Shown: positions 53,488 to 62,074 of the stretch, one piece after another | Layout of the letters: each line of letters starts with the position of its first letter | Position numbering within the stretch: position 1 is the first letter of the stretch | Assembly (NCBI GenBank): GCA_003635265.1 | Contig: PYIZ01000026.1 | Coordinates: 20,491 to 84,490 of the forward strand | Direction: 5' to 3' | Length of the DNA: 64,000 nt | Source: Candidatus Poribacteria bacterium | Lineage (GTDB): Bacteria; Poribacteria; WGA-4E; PCPOR2b | Position numbers and translations under genes: made by a program | Notes under the pieces: generated by a model | Database searches by the model: none | Told to the model about the DNA's origin: nothing | What the model saw: only the letters and a program-made list of their open reading frames with translations

Positions 53488-55521
53488 TCAAACCTTCCGT
53501 AGGTGTATTACACTCAAACCGTAAACGATTATGCTTGGAATGGTAAAGTGGATCCGCTCTCCAATCGTTTCGTGATGCAGGCCGACTGAATCGCTCTTTT
53601 CTGGATAGCGCCACTCGACTTTTTGTACTGAATAGCCATCCGGCACCTTGCACTCCACCTGAATCGGTCCCGTGGGCTGAGGTGTTTCAATATCCGCTTC
53701 TTCATCCTGCCGGTAATTGACCCAGTGCAGCACCAAAGCCTCATGCCCTTCGGGTGCCCAAGCGCGTACACGGACAAACCAAGGCGCATCGGTTTCTAGG
53801 TATACTCCCCCAAGCAGATCGTCCAAATCGTTCAGAAAATTTCGTCCCCAAGAATCGTTCTCTAGGGACCGATATACCAGTAGTTTGACATCAGGCCGCA
53901 CCTCTACTGAATCGGGTTCCCATTGTCCCTCCACGACATAGCACACTCCCTCCGGTCCTGCGCCATTGTGATCTTCAGCCGTCAGTTCCCATCCTGCTAA
54001 CAGACCTTCGGGGTACGGTTGTCCGTCAAGTTGATACTTGCCGGTATCCCCACTGAAAACGAGTTTTCCACCTCGTTCGACGAACCGCTGGAGGTATGCT
54101 CCCTCCTCCACAGATAGACGTTTCACATCGGGTAAGATAACCATGTCGTAGTTCGCTGCACGCTCCAGGAGTTGTTCATCGAGGATAATGTCGAAGAGCA
54201 GATGCCTGTCCTCCAACAATCGACCAATCCGCTTGAGCGGTTCTAGACTATCGATTTCGTCCTCTAACTCAGCGCGACGTGGATAGACCAGTGCTATCTG
54301 CGCCCAAGGCTGGGCGGGATGCAGCAGAGTTTCGTGGTCGGCGAGAAAACGTTGATAGCGAATAACTGGAGCGTAGTAATCCTCCACAGCAAAATCCGGC
54401 GTTTCATCGTAGCCCCAATGATACGCGAGTGCTGCAGCGTGATTTGCTGCGGCTTCGGAAATCGACAATCGCAAGCGGCGGGAATCGTATTTGTTAATTA
54501 CATAGGGTTTGCCACCGCTAGCCGCATAGATGAACCGGGCGGGCAGCCCCATATCCGCCAGATAGTTGTGTTTGATGAAACTCATCCCCTTATATCCGCC
54601 TTGACTATACCAGATATAATCCTCATCTTTCGCCCATAATGCGCTTGGCAGCAGGCTGCGCTCGTCGTGGGCCATGAAATCGTACTTGTGATACCACTGT
54701 GCTAGCAGGAGGTTTGGCTTCAACGAGCGACCGTGCGCGATGTATATTTCGTCTAGTGCCTCTTTGCGCCGCAGGTGGGTCGCACGATTAACGGTTAGCT
54801 GAAATCGGGTTTTCAGATCCTCCGGGCATTCTTGGCACGGCGTTAGCAGATCTGTAACTTCAGTGAGATCTCGCCTCCCAAAAATGTGTTGCAGATCGGC
54901 ATCATCGAAAACTTCCTGTAACTTACCTTGTACATAGTCACGACAGTAATGGCATCGACAAAAATTCTCGAAATTATGATGCACATTGAATCCATCTATC
55001 CCCAAGTTGATGGCTTTTTTCACCATCGGTTTTAGCGTGGCAAGCCAGTGCGGATTACACATGCAGCCGCTATATGTCAGATACGGGCGGCCTTCGATGT
55101 CCCAGCGTCGCAACGACCCGTCTGCGAGCCGCTGTTGGGTATCCTCGGCACGACTACAGGGGGCAGTTCCTAGAAGCTCCTCCGTCCAGATTCGCTCCCA
55201 AGCACCGAACAGCCCCTTCCCCTGTTCGTGGTTTCCGTAGTTCCATGCCATACTCATCTGCCCAACAACCCGTGCGCCAGCCTCTTGGAGTTGGGGGATA
55301 AGCTCTGCCGCACAGGCTAAGTTTTCTCGGACCCCAACTAATGGCATCCCCACCCAGTGGCGATTCACTTCAGGATCGTCCGCTAAACTGTAGAACATCG
55401 GTCCGAAGGTTCCCACCTGTACAACCTGCAGCTTTGCCCTTCTCACATGTTCCACTAAATCTAACCGCTCCGGTATACTCCAATGTTCAGCCATGCGATT
55501 AAACCAGAATTTTTCAGCCAT
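53488..55521 (-). CDS. GH42-like TIM-barrel protein with trimerisation-like domain
   Basis: 677 aa from the ATG at 55521 (AAGGAGG 4 nt upstream). The N-terminal half resembles an alpha-amylase-like TIM barrel of the beta-galactosidase-like families. Residues ~410-530 contain LLEDRHLLFDIILDEQ and a FVERGGKLVFSGDTG segment typical of the GH42 trimerisation domain, and the last ~100 are a beta-rich C-terminal domain. The catalytic acids cannot be assigned with confidence. An unusual cluster of cysteines (CRCHYC and CQEC, residues ~190-260) may bind metal. No signal peptide. Confidence 0.72.
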   Translation of the reverse strand: MAEKFWFNRMAEHWSIPERLDLVEHVRRAKLQVVQVGTFGPMFYSLADDPEVNRHWVGMPLVGVRENLACAAELIPQLQEAGARVVGQMSMAWNYGNHEQGKGLFGAWERIWTEELLGTAPCSRAEDTQQRLADGSLRRWDIEGRPYLTYSGCMCNPHWLATLKPMVKKAINLGIDGFNVHHNFENFCRCHYCRDYVQGKLQEVFDDADLQHIFGRRDLTEVTDLLTPCQECPEDLKTRFQLTVNRATHLRRKEALDEIYIAHGRSLKPNLLLAQWYHKYDFMAHDERSLLPSALWAKDEDYIWYSQGGYKGMSFIKHNYLADMGLPARFIYAASGGKPYVINKYDSRRLRLSISEAAANHAAALAYHWGYDETPDFAVEDYYAPVIRYQRFLADHETLLHPAQPWAQIALVYPRRAELEDEIDSLEPLKRIGRLLEDRHLLFDIILDEQLLERAANYDMVILPDVKRLSVEEGAYLQRFVERGGKLVFSGDTGKYQLDGQPYPEGLLAGWELTAEDHNGAGPEGVCYVVEGQWEPDSVEVRPDVKLLVYRSLENDSWGRNFLNDLDDLLGGVYLETDAPWFVRVRAWAPEGHEALVLHWVNYRQDEEADIETPQPTGPIQVECKVPDGYSVQKVEWRYPEKSDSVGLHHETIGERIHFTIPSIIVYGLSVIHLRKV

Positions 55522-55575
55522 GTTTCCTCCTTGACCAAACCTTATCTGCATATTCCGATTTGCACTTTGTGCTCG

Positions 55576-56787
55576 TTATGCAAGTGCTTCCAACAACCGG
55601 GAAACATCTTCTTGGTTGTTAAAAACAGAGGGAGAGATTCGCATCTTGTTGCCGTGGCGCATTGCAACATGAACGCCAGCATCTCTGAGTTTCTCCGTTG
55701 TCGCTGCCGGATCTGGCACCACAAAAGTCACAATGGGGCTTTCGTTCCCCTTCGGGGTAATAGTAGGATAACCAAGGGTAGGTAGTTCGTCCATCAGGCG
55801 ATCCGTGAGCGTGCGCACATGGTTGCGGATGTTCTGAACTCCCAACCGGAGGATATACTTCAAGCTTTCCTGTGCACAGATGGCACCTTCGTATGACGGA
55901 TAGCTGACTTCGTAACAAGTCGGTCCGGGGGTTGGTGTAAAGACGTACTCCGCGACATCCGGGTCAGGGGCTTCAACCCAAGGTGTGTAATTGAAGCCCA
56001 GACCGCCACAGTGTTGGGTAGGTTTCACCACAGTTCCTTGGAGGTCTGAGCGCACGTAGAGGAAACCAAATCCCTTGACACCCATGAGCCACTTAAACGT
56101 AGAACACGCAGCGAAGTCAATTCCCATCGCTTGTACATCGACCGGCACAGCGCCTACACCCTGAATAATATCGACATAGAGATAGGCACCGTGTGCGTGG
56201 GCAAGATCGCTGATTGCTTTGACGTCTGAGAGATAACCGTTGACGTTGGAAACCAGAGTGATCGATACTAGTTTGGTGTTACTATCAATCGCCCGTTCCA
56301 TATCGCGGTAGTCGATCTGCCAATCATGATGTTTGACGATTCGGAGGCTATCACTATCTCTAATACAAGGGAGAGCTGCTGCCTGTTCCCGCATCTTGTA
56401 GTTGTAGAGCGACGCGCCGTAGTGTAAGTCATGGGTGACGATGTTGCCGCCGGAGAGATGATCCTGCATACCATTGATCAAGTTGCTCTCTGCCTCAACG
56501 GCACTGCGGGCAAAAGCGATATCTTCTGGTTGGGCGTTGATGAGTTTGGCGAAGAGACGTTTCCCTTCGTCCCGTGGTGCCGCCCAAGGGGGCCACCACG
56601 GCTCGCCTACCTCGTGCGTAACCCAGTCGATGTAGCGGTGAAGCGCTGCGGCAGAGTGAACACTGAGTGGATGTGACGAGGCGTTATCGAAGTACGCAGC
56701 GGTTCTTGCCCGCGGAAAGTCGTTGCGGACTGAAGCGAAGTCAGGCGTTCCATTCGCAGCGGCAAGAGCGGTCGCTTGTTCGTTCAT
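55576..56787 (-). CDS. Class V aminotransferase-fold PLP enzyme (cysteine desulfurase-like)
   Basis: 403 aa. PLP lysine in STFKWLMGVKGFGFLYV, and YFDNASSHPLSVH near the N-terminus are features of selenocysteine lyase/cysteine desulfurase-related class V enzymes and of isopenicillin-N epimerase-like ones. The desulfurase active-site cysteine loop is not clearly present, so racemase or epimerase activity is equally likely. GGAGG lies 6 nt before the ATG. Confidence 0.83.
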   Translation of the reverse strand: MNEQATALAAANGTPDFASVRNDFPRARTAAYFDNASSHPLSVHSAAALHRYIDWVTHEVGEPWWPPWAAPRDEGKRLFAKLINAQPEDIAFARSAVEAESNLINGMQDHLSGGNIVTHDLHYGASLYNYKMREQAAALPCIRDSDSLRIVKHHDWQIDYRDMERAIDSNTKLVSITLVSNVNGYLSDVKAISDLAHAHGAYLYVDIIQGVGAVPVDVQAMGIDFAACSTFKWLMGVKGFGFLYVRSDLQGTVVKPTQHCGGLGFNYTPWVEAPDPDVAEYVFTPTPGPTCYEVSYPSYEGAICAQESLKYILRLGVQNIRNHVRTLTDRLMDELPTLGYPTITPKGNESPIVTFVVPDPAATTEKLRDAGVHVAMRHGNKMRISPSVFNNQEDVSRLLEALA

Positions 56788-56921
56788 AAAAGGCCTCCAA
56801 CACTGAGTTGAGGAAATATCTAAAGTTTCCGAAATTATCTTATCAGTGTTTTCTCAATTTTACAACAGAAATGCAACCAGCCGACCTTCCCATTGTTTTG
56901 TCGCTAATATTGGAAAAGAGT

Positions 56922-56929
56922 GGTATAAT
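56922..56929 (+). promoter_or_regulatory. Extended -10 promoter for the sugar-acid operon
   Basis: TGGTATAAT at 56921-56929, a TGnTATAAT extended -10. No good -35 at 17 bp. It lies 84 bp upstream of the ATG at 57013. Confidence 0.5.
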
Positions 56930-57012
56930 AAATATTCAGAACTCCTTGACTGACACCTAACTGGTGTTTATTCATTATAAAAAACTCGATATACTACAAT
57001 GGAGGTGCTTTT

Positions 57013-58038
57013 ATGCCATTTGGAGGTAATGACTGGCTCGCTTTGACTCCGGAACCAACCCTGGAACCGGAGATTCCTATTTGCGATCCGCATCACCACT
57101 TCTGGGACTTTCGGACGGAACGTGTTCCTTATCAACGGTATCTGCTCCACGAGCTAGCCGACGACGTGAACAGCGGTCATAACGTCCGTTCCACCGTGTT
57201 TGTTGAGGCAAGAGCGATGTACCGTGCTGATGGACCGGAGGAGATGCGTCCTGTTGGTGAGGTTGAATTCGTGCAAGGGTTGGCAGCTGCCAGCGCGAGC
57301 GGATTATACGGACCTTGCCGGGCTGCCGCTGCAATCGTTGGACATGCTAACCTGAACCTAGGGGAGCAGGTTGAACCGGTGCTTCAAGCGTTGCAAGAAG
57401 CCAGTCCCAATCGGTTTCGTGGTATCCGCCATGCGGTAACTTGGGACCCCCATCCAGAGGTCGAGAACACGAGTGCTCACCGAATGCAAGGGCAGTTAGC
57501 TACCGATAATTTTCGCGCTGGTGCGCGGGTGCTCGCGGGTATGGGATTGTCTTTTGAGGCTTGGATGTACTTCCCCCAACTACCCGAATTAGCGGATTTC
57601 GCAAGGGCAGTGCCTAATCTGACTATTATCCTCAATCATATCGGAGGTCTGCTACGAGTAGGTCCTTATGCCAACCGCGACGACGAAGTGCTCTCTACTT
57701 GGCGGAACGGTATCGCTGCCGTGGCAGAATGTCCCAATGTCACCGTCAAGCTAGGGGGTATCGGAATGCCTCGCACCGGCTTCGACTGGCACGCCCGAAC
57801 AACCCCCGCAGGTTCGGAAGAGCTTGCTTCGGATATGGCGCCCTTGATGAATTACTGCATCGAGCAGTTCGGACCTGACCGGTGTATGTTTGAGAGCAAT
57901 TTCCCGGTCGATAAGGTGTCGTATTCATACCACGTGATGTATAACGCTTTCAAGCGGTTGTCATCGGGCTATTCCCCTGACGAGCGTGCTGCTATGTTTC
58001 ATGATACCGCTGTTCGCGTATACCGGATAGATCTCTAA
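57013..58038 (+). CDS. COG3618-type amidohydrolase (lactonase-like)
   Basis: 341 aa TIM barrel. Metal-site motif DPHHHFW near the N-terminus, later LNHIGG and an ESNFPVDK aspartate, as in amidohydrolase-2 family lactonases (for example fuconolactonase-like). Such enzymes hydrolyse sugar lactones to aldonic acids. GGAGG lies 7 nt before the ATG. It precedes an IlvD/Edd dehydratase, which suits sequential lactone opening and aldonate dehydration. Confidence 0.85.
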   Translation: MPFGGNDWLALTPEPTLEPEIPICDPHHHFWDFRTERVPYQRYLLHELADDVNSGHNVRSTVFVEARAMYRADGPEEMRPVGEVEFVQGLAAASASGLYGPCRAAAAIVGHANLNLGEQVEPVLQALQEASPNRFRGIRHAVTWDPHPEVENTSAHRMQGQLATDNFRAGARVLAGMGLSFEAWMYFPQLPELADFARAVPNLTIILNHIGGLLRVGPYANRDDEVLSTWRNGIAAVAECPNVTVKLGGIGMPRTGFDWHARTTPAGSEELASDMAPLMNYCIEQFGPDRCMFESNFPVDKVSYSYHVMYNAFKRLSSGYSPDERAAMFHDTAVRVYRIDL

Positions 58039-58097
58039 CCTGCCTGTGCTAGACGATAGAATTACATATTGTACACACACTTTTCGGTGTTGCAAAA

Positions 58098-59810
58098 GTG
58101 AACTATGAAAAAATTATGCAAACAAGAAAACCATCAGGTATCAAGAGCGGCTTAACAAACTACGGAGATCCCGAATTCAGCGTCTACATCCGCAAAGCAT
58201 TTGCAAAAGCGATGGGATATTCGGATCAGGAGTTGGATCGTCCGGTCGTTGGTATCATCAACACCTTCAGCGGTTTTAACAGTTGTCACCACAATTTCGC
58301 TGACCTTATCGAAGCTGTGAAGCGGGGCGTGTTGTCTCACGGTGGGTTGCCGATTGAATTCCCGACAATTTCGCTTGGAGAGATGTTCACGGCACCTACC
58401 ACGATGATGTTCCGCAACCTGATGGCAATGGATACTGAAGAGATGATCCGCGCCCAGCCGATGGACGGCGTTATCCTGTTAGGCGGCTGCGATAAGACAG
58501 TTCCCGCCCAGTTGATGGGGGCGGTGAGCGCAGATCGTCCCGCAATCTGTCTAGTAGCAGGACCGATGATCACCGGGGATTATCAAGGCGAGCGACTGGG
58601 TGCATGCACCGACTGCCGTCGATTCTGGGGCGAGTATCGTGCAGGACGTCTGGACGCAGACGAAGTCGCGGAGGTTGAGAGTCGGCTGTGTTCCAGCACG
58701 GGCACTTGTATGGTGATGGGCACAGCTAGCACGATGGCAGCGATGGCGGAGGCACTGGGTTTGATGTTGCCGGGTGGTGCCGCTATCCCTGCGGTGATGT
58801 CGGAACGGCGGCGTCATGCGGAAGCGACCGGTAGGACGATTGTCTCAATGATTAAAAATGATCTCCGTCCGTCGAAGATCTTGACGGAACAATCTTTCGA
58901 GAATGCGATCCGTCTCCTAATGGCGATTGGCGGTTCAACAAACGGTGTTATCCACTTGACAGCGATTGCGCGGCGGCTCGGAATTAAGCTTGAACTCACC
59001 GACTTTGATCGGATCAGCGATGAGACGCCGGTCATCGTAAATCTCAAACCGAGCGGTGAGCATTATATGGAAGATCTCTATAAGGCGGGTGGCATTCCAG
59101 TAGTGATGAAAGCCCTTGAAGATGTCCTCCATCGAGATACGCAAACGGTGCTGGGCAGTACCATTGGGGAAAACCTCTCGACAGTATCTCCTCCGGCAGC
59201 GTGGCAGGATGTTATCAAGCTGAGAACGAAGCCATTGTTTGAATCTGGAACCCTTGCGAGCCTCTATGGGAACTTAGCACCACAGGGAGCAGTGATTAAG
59301 CGTTCGGCTGCTTCGCCCAATCTACTGATGCATCGCGGACCGGCGGTCGTCTTTAAGTCGCTCGAAGATCTACATAACCGTATCGATGATCCCAATTTAC
59401 CCGTGACCCCAGAGCATGTCATCGTTCTGCAGAACGCAGGACCTATCGGTGGACCGGGAATGCCAGAGGCAGGTTATCTTCCAATTCCGAAAAAGCTCTT
59501 GCGGGCGGGTGTAAAGGATATGGTTCGTATATCCGACGCTCGGATGAGCGGAACGGCGTTTGGCACGATTGTGCTCCACATCGCCCCCGAAGCGGCTATC
59601 GGAGGACCGCTCGCGTTGGTGCAGGAGGGCGATCTAATTGAATTGGACGTCCCAAACAAGCGATTGGAACTGCTGGTCGATGACGCGGTATTAGCGAAGC
59701 GGAAGGAGCAGCTCGTTCTACCTAAACCACACTTCCAGCGAGGCTACGGGTTGCTATATACCCAGCACATCGAGCAGGCGCACTTGGGTTGTGATTTTGA
59801 TTTTCTTTAG
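58098..59810 (+). CDS. IlvD/Edd-family sugar-acid dehydratase
   Basis: 570 aa. Iron-sulfur cluster cysteines C63 (NSCHHN), C131 (GGCDKT) and C204 (TGTCMVMGTAST), and the GACTDCRRFWGEYRAG insertion typical of the sugar-acid (arabinonate/xylonate) subgroup rather than DHAD. It dehydrates aldonic acids. The start is GTG at 58098, with a weaker in-frame ATG at 58116; neither has a good Shine-Dalgarno. Specificity is inferred from the neighbour at 57013. Confidence 0.88.
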   Translation: MNYEKIMQTRKPSGIKSGLTNYGDPEFSVYIRKAFAKAMGYSDQELDRPVVGIINTFSGFNSCHHNFADLIEAVKRGVLSHGGLPIEFPTISLGEMFTAPTTMMFRNLMAMDTEEMIRAQPMDGVILLGGCDKTVPAQLMGAVSADRPAICLVAGPMITGDYQGERLGACTDCRRFWGEYRAGRLDADEVAEVESRLCSSTGTCMVMGTASTMAAMAEALGLMLPGGAAIPAVMSERRRHAEATGRTIVSMIKNDLRPSKILTEQSFENAIRLLMAIGGSTNGVIHLTAIARRLGIKLELTDFDRISDETPVIVNLKPSGEHYMEDLYKAGGIPVVMKALEDVLHRDTQTVLGSTIGENLSTVSPPAAWQDVIKLRTKPLFESGTLASLYGNLAPQGAVIKRSAASPNLLMHRGPAVVFKSLEDLHNRIDDPNLPVTPEHVIVLQNAGPIGGPGMPEAGYLPIPKKLLRAGVKDMVRISDARMSGTAFGTIVLHIAPEAAIGGPLALVQEGDLIELDVPNKRLELLVDDAVLAKRKEQLVLPKPHFQRGYGLLYTQHIEQAHLGCDFDFL

Positions 59811-59850
59811 TTATACCCTAGCTATCAAATTGTTGTAGGAGAAAAGTATA

Positions 59851-60225
59851 ATGCTTGAAGAACAATATCAAAAAGGCGTTGAACAGTTTTCACAAATGGT
59901 TGGCACCAACAAAATAGACGAGTTGAGGGAGAAATTTAGGTTATTATCTCCGGATTTTGAAAGATGTGTAATGGGAGTTGTCGGCGGTGAGATTTGGAGT
60001 CGCCCTAACTTAGACCTAAGAACACGGAGCCTTTGTAGCATTGCAATTTTAGCGGCGCTAGGTCGAGTGAATGCCCTAGAACTGAACGTTCAAATGGCAC
60101 TGAATAACGGTGCAACGAAAGCAGAAATCATTGAAGTCTTTTTTCAAGTTGCCGCGCATGCCGGCTTTGCCGCCGCATGGGATGGGTTAGAAAAAGTCAA
60201 TGAGATCTTCAAAGCGTTTGCATGA
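59851..60225 (+). CDS. Carboxymuconolactone decarboxylase-family protein
   Basis: 124 aa, all-helical. Residues with LDLRTRSLCSIAILAALGR and the closing AAHAGFAAAWDGLEK are those of the CMD family (PcaC/AhpD-like). The CxxC of AhpD is missing, so it is not a peroxidase of that type. It follows the dehydratase on the same strand by 40 bp, GGAGA upstream. The role in sugar-acid breakdown is not known. Confidence 0.88.
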   Translation: MLEEQYQKGVEQFSQMVGTNKIDELREKFRLLSPDFERCVMGVVGGEIWSRPNLDLRTRSLCSIAILAALGRVNALELNVQMALNNGATKAEIIEVFFQVAAHAGFAAAWDGLEKVNEIFKAFA

Positions 60226-60293
60226 AGACAGCTCGGGACGAACCAGAGGCACGCTGCGAGTATTATCGTAATCTTCCTTTTTCTGATGCTCAT
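60144..60293 (-). CDS. Doubtful 49-aa signal-peptide-like ORF
   Basis: 49 aa: basic RKRK, hydrophobic stretch and a VPSC lipobox. Its ATG overlaps the stop of the upstream gene (ATGA), a coupling signature. However, its 3' half is antisense to the end of the CMD gene and reads like a shadow. Low confidence. Confidence 0.22.
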   Translation of the reverse strand: MSIRKRKITIILAACLWFVPSCLHANALKISLTFSNPSHAAAKPACAAT

Positions 60294-60505
60294 AATCGAC
60301 TTATCCCCCTCTGTTCTTCGATATAGATGATACGGAGTTGATCGAACCGTCTGCTCCATAAGATAAGGATGATTGACCCGTCGTCCCATTGATACTCCGA
60401 TACATATCCACCCTCATAGTCGAACACGCGCTCACGGCGGCGTATATGGCACATGTTGTGCACTAAGAAGGTCTCTTGTTTCATACCGACGTAGTAATCA
60501 GCCAT
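60290..60505 (-). CDS. Hypothetical 71-aa protein
   Basis: 71 aa, Tyr/Arg-rich, with a YEGGYVSEYQWDDGS segment likely beta-stranded. No signal peptide or family recognised. An AGGGA site lies about 9 nt before the ATG. It belongs to the run of small minus-strand genes at 60.2-62.7 kb. Confidence 0.5.
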   Translation of the reverse strand: MADYYVGMKQETFLVHNMCHIRRRERVFDYEGGYVSEYQWDDGSIILILWSRRFDQLRIIYIEEQRGISRL

Positions 60506-60604
60506 TGTCAGGATCCCTTTCCCATTGCATTGTCTGCCTTGTATGATAATTACGCACTATTTTCGATTTTAAGGCGGTTGTTTTGGTAAAACCAATGTCC
60601 TAAG

Positions 60605-60835
60605 TCATACAATCGTCGCCTGTGCGGTGAGAGGCACCTGTTTTTGAGAGCCTGCCATCAGCCACCCTGTCGATTTATTAGCTGCGACGGGCTGGTGGGC
60701 ACGGAGATAGCTTGAAGCCTCGTCATCTCCGTAGCATCTCTTGATAGTGTAGAATAGAGACGGCAGCCCCGATTGTTTGGCTGCCATTTTATCTGTTCGA
60801 TTGATCCGTAGGTTGCGATGGTCATGTGTTGTCAT
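60605..60835 (-). CDS. Hypothetical 76-aa protein
   Basis: 76 aa, mildly basic, no recognisable domain. The ATG at 60835 has AAGGAG 8 nt upstream and is preferred to an in-frame ATG at 60880. Confidence 0.5.
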   Translation of the reverse strand: MTTHDHRNLRINRTDKMAAKQSGLPSLFYTIKRCYGDDEASSYLRAHQPVAANKSTGWLMAGSQKQVPLTAQATIV

Positions 60836-60883
60836 GGTGATGACTCCTTGCCCGATGAGCTGTTGAGGGTTGATTGTCAATCG

Positions 60884-61261
60884 CTACTGTGTGATTGAAG
60901 GGGATAGCTTACCATAGTAGGCTTCAAGGCGAAATCTTTCTCCACGATTTCTATTATCTCTCCGACATCCCTGAGAAATTCGGCATGAGAATAGGTGCAT
61001 TTTTTGAGAGAGACAGATATACCTGTCCCATTCTGATGGTAATGCGTGGACATTACAGTCTTCCCACCGATCCTCGTGTATTAACTTGCACGGCACCATC
61101 TCTTTGAGGGGCTGGGCAGCGGTTTCGGGTGTTGCGCCAGCGAGTTTCTGCACATCAATGACATACAGCGGCGCAGCTGCGCTACAACCGAACATAAAGT
61201 AACAGATAAGACCCACTCCAAAGAGAGCCATCGTTATGGTGAATGACATGCGAACTAACAT
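60884..61261 (-). CDS. Hypothetical lipoprotein
   Basis: 125 aa. The signal peptide ends in a lipobox MFGC (Cys26) followed by Ser-Ala-Ala. The C-terminal third is rich in Arg and unlike the rest, so a frameshift or decay is possible. Weak AAGG upstream. Function unknown. Confidence 0.55.
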   Translation of the reverse strand: MLVRMSFTITMALFGVGLICYFMFGCSAAAPLYVIDVQKLAGATPETAAQPLKEMVPCKLIHEDRWEDCNVHALPSEWDRYICLSQKMHLFSCRISQGCRRDNRNRGERFRLEAYYGKLSPSITQ

Positions 61262-61298
61262 ATTCTTGCCTTCTTTGATACTGTCACTTGGAGGTCAT

Positions 61299-61574
61299 TC
61301 ACCTGAGCAGTGCCAGCGCCGGGTGAAACGATTGGATTTCAGGATCGATCCAAGTAACGGGTACGATCCGTCGTCTGATTCTACCCTCAGCTAAGGCGCA
61401 CAGCAGTTCCACCGCCTGACGCCTTTGCGTTTCCGTCTTAAAGGTAATTTGATCGATGGAGTTTTCTTTGGATAGCAGCAGCATCGTATCGCCAGACTCT
61501 GCGACAGCGAATCCATATGAATATCTGACCAAGACTCTCACGCCCGCTTGGGGTATGCCGTTAGTCGGTGTCAT
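61299..61574 (-). CDS. Hypothetical 91-aa protein
   Basis: 91 aa, compact, with an IDQITFKTETQRRQAVELL helix-like stretch and a basic RIRRRIV segment. GAGGAGG lies 7 nt before the ATG at 61574 (a GTG at 61577 is also possible). No family recognised. Confidence 0.55.
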   Translation of the reverse strand: MTPTNGIPQAGVRVLVRYSYGFAVAESGDTMLLLSKENSIDQITFKTETQRRQAVELLCALAEGRIRRRIVPVTWIDPEIQSFHPALALLR

Positions 61575-61622
61575 CACGCTTCCTCCTCAATCGTTAGGGG
61601 ATTCCTAAATTAAATCTTCCTG

Positions 61623-61928
61623 TTAAGGGTTTTCCCATTTGATGTCGCCCATCTTATCAAATACGACTACGCCATTGCCTGTCCCGTCCGTGTGTAAGCC
61701 AACCGCCTTTTTGCCCGTCTTATCATAGATGACGATAAAATTCCGTCTCTCGCCGACGATCAAGCGGATTGCATCGTTCCCTTTATTGTCAACCACCGTC
61801 AGTCCTTTACACACAATATACTCGCTGTCGTGTGCGTTCGACGGCGGAGAAAAGACTGACACCGCCACACCCACCAAGGTCATCGCCGCGCCCAGCACCA
61901 TGTAACCTAACTTCTGCTTGTAGTCCAT
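61623..61928 (-). CDS. Exported or anchored small protein with VVD/NKG repeats
   Basis: 101 aa. An N-terminal hydrophobic helix (GYMVLGAAMTLVGVAVSV) then repeats of the type GLTVVDNKGNDAIRL and FIVIYDKTGKKAVGL, ending VVFDKMG. This looks like a small repetitive beta-strand domain, of a kind I associate with Poribacteria-like genomes, outside the membrane. GAGGG lies upstream. Function unknown. Confidence 0.6.
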   Translation of the reverse strand: MDYKQKLGYMVLGAAMTLVGVAVSVFSPPSNAHDSEYIVCKGLTVVDNKGNDAIRLIVGERRNFIVIYDKTGKKAVGLHTDGTGNGVVVFDKMGDIKWENP

Positions 61929-61962
61929 CACGAGCCCTCGCTTTCTTTCGGTTGGTTTAATT

Positions 61963-62028
61963 TCATTGATTGAGTCTCATTACTCTAACACCTTCGCTTT
62001 GATACCTTCCCACGTCTAAGGTCAACAT
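61963..62028 (-). CDS. 21-aa ORF, possible leader peptide
   Basis: 21 aa (MLTLDVGRYQ...). AGGAGG lies exactly 7 nt before the ATG, a near-ideal site. Its stop is 34 nt before the ATG at 61928. It could be a leader peptide for that gene or a microprotein. Confidence 0.4.
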   Translation of the reverse strand: MLTLDVGRYQSEGVRVMRLNQ

Positions 62029-62074
62029 GATGAATCCTCCTTAGTGAATGGTTAAAGGTTTGGTTATCGAATCA

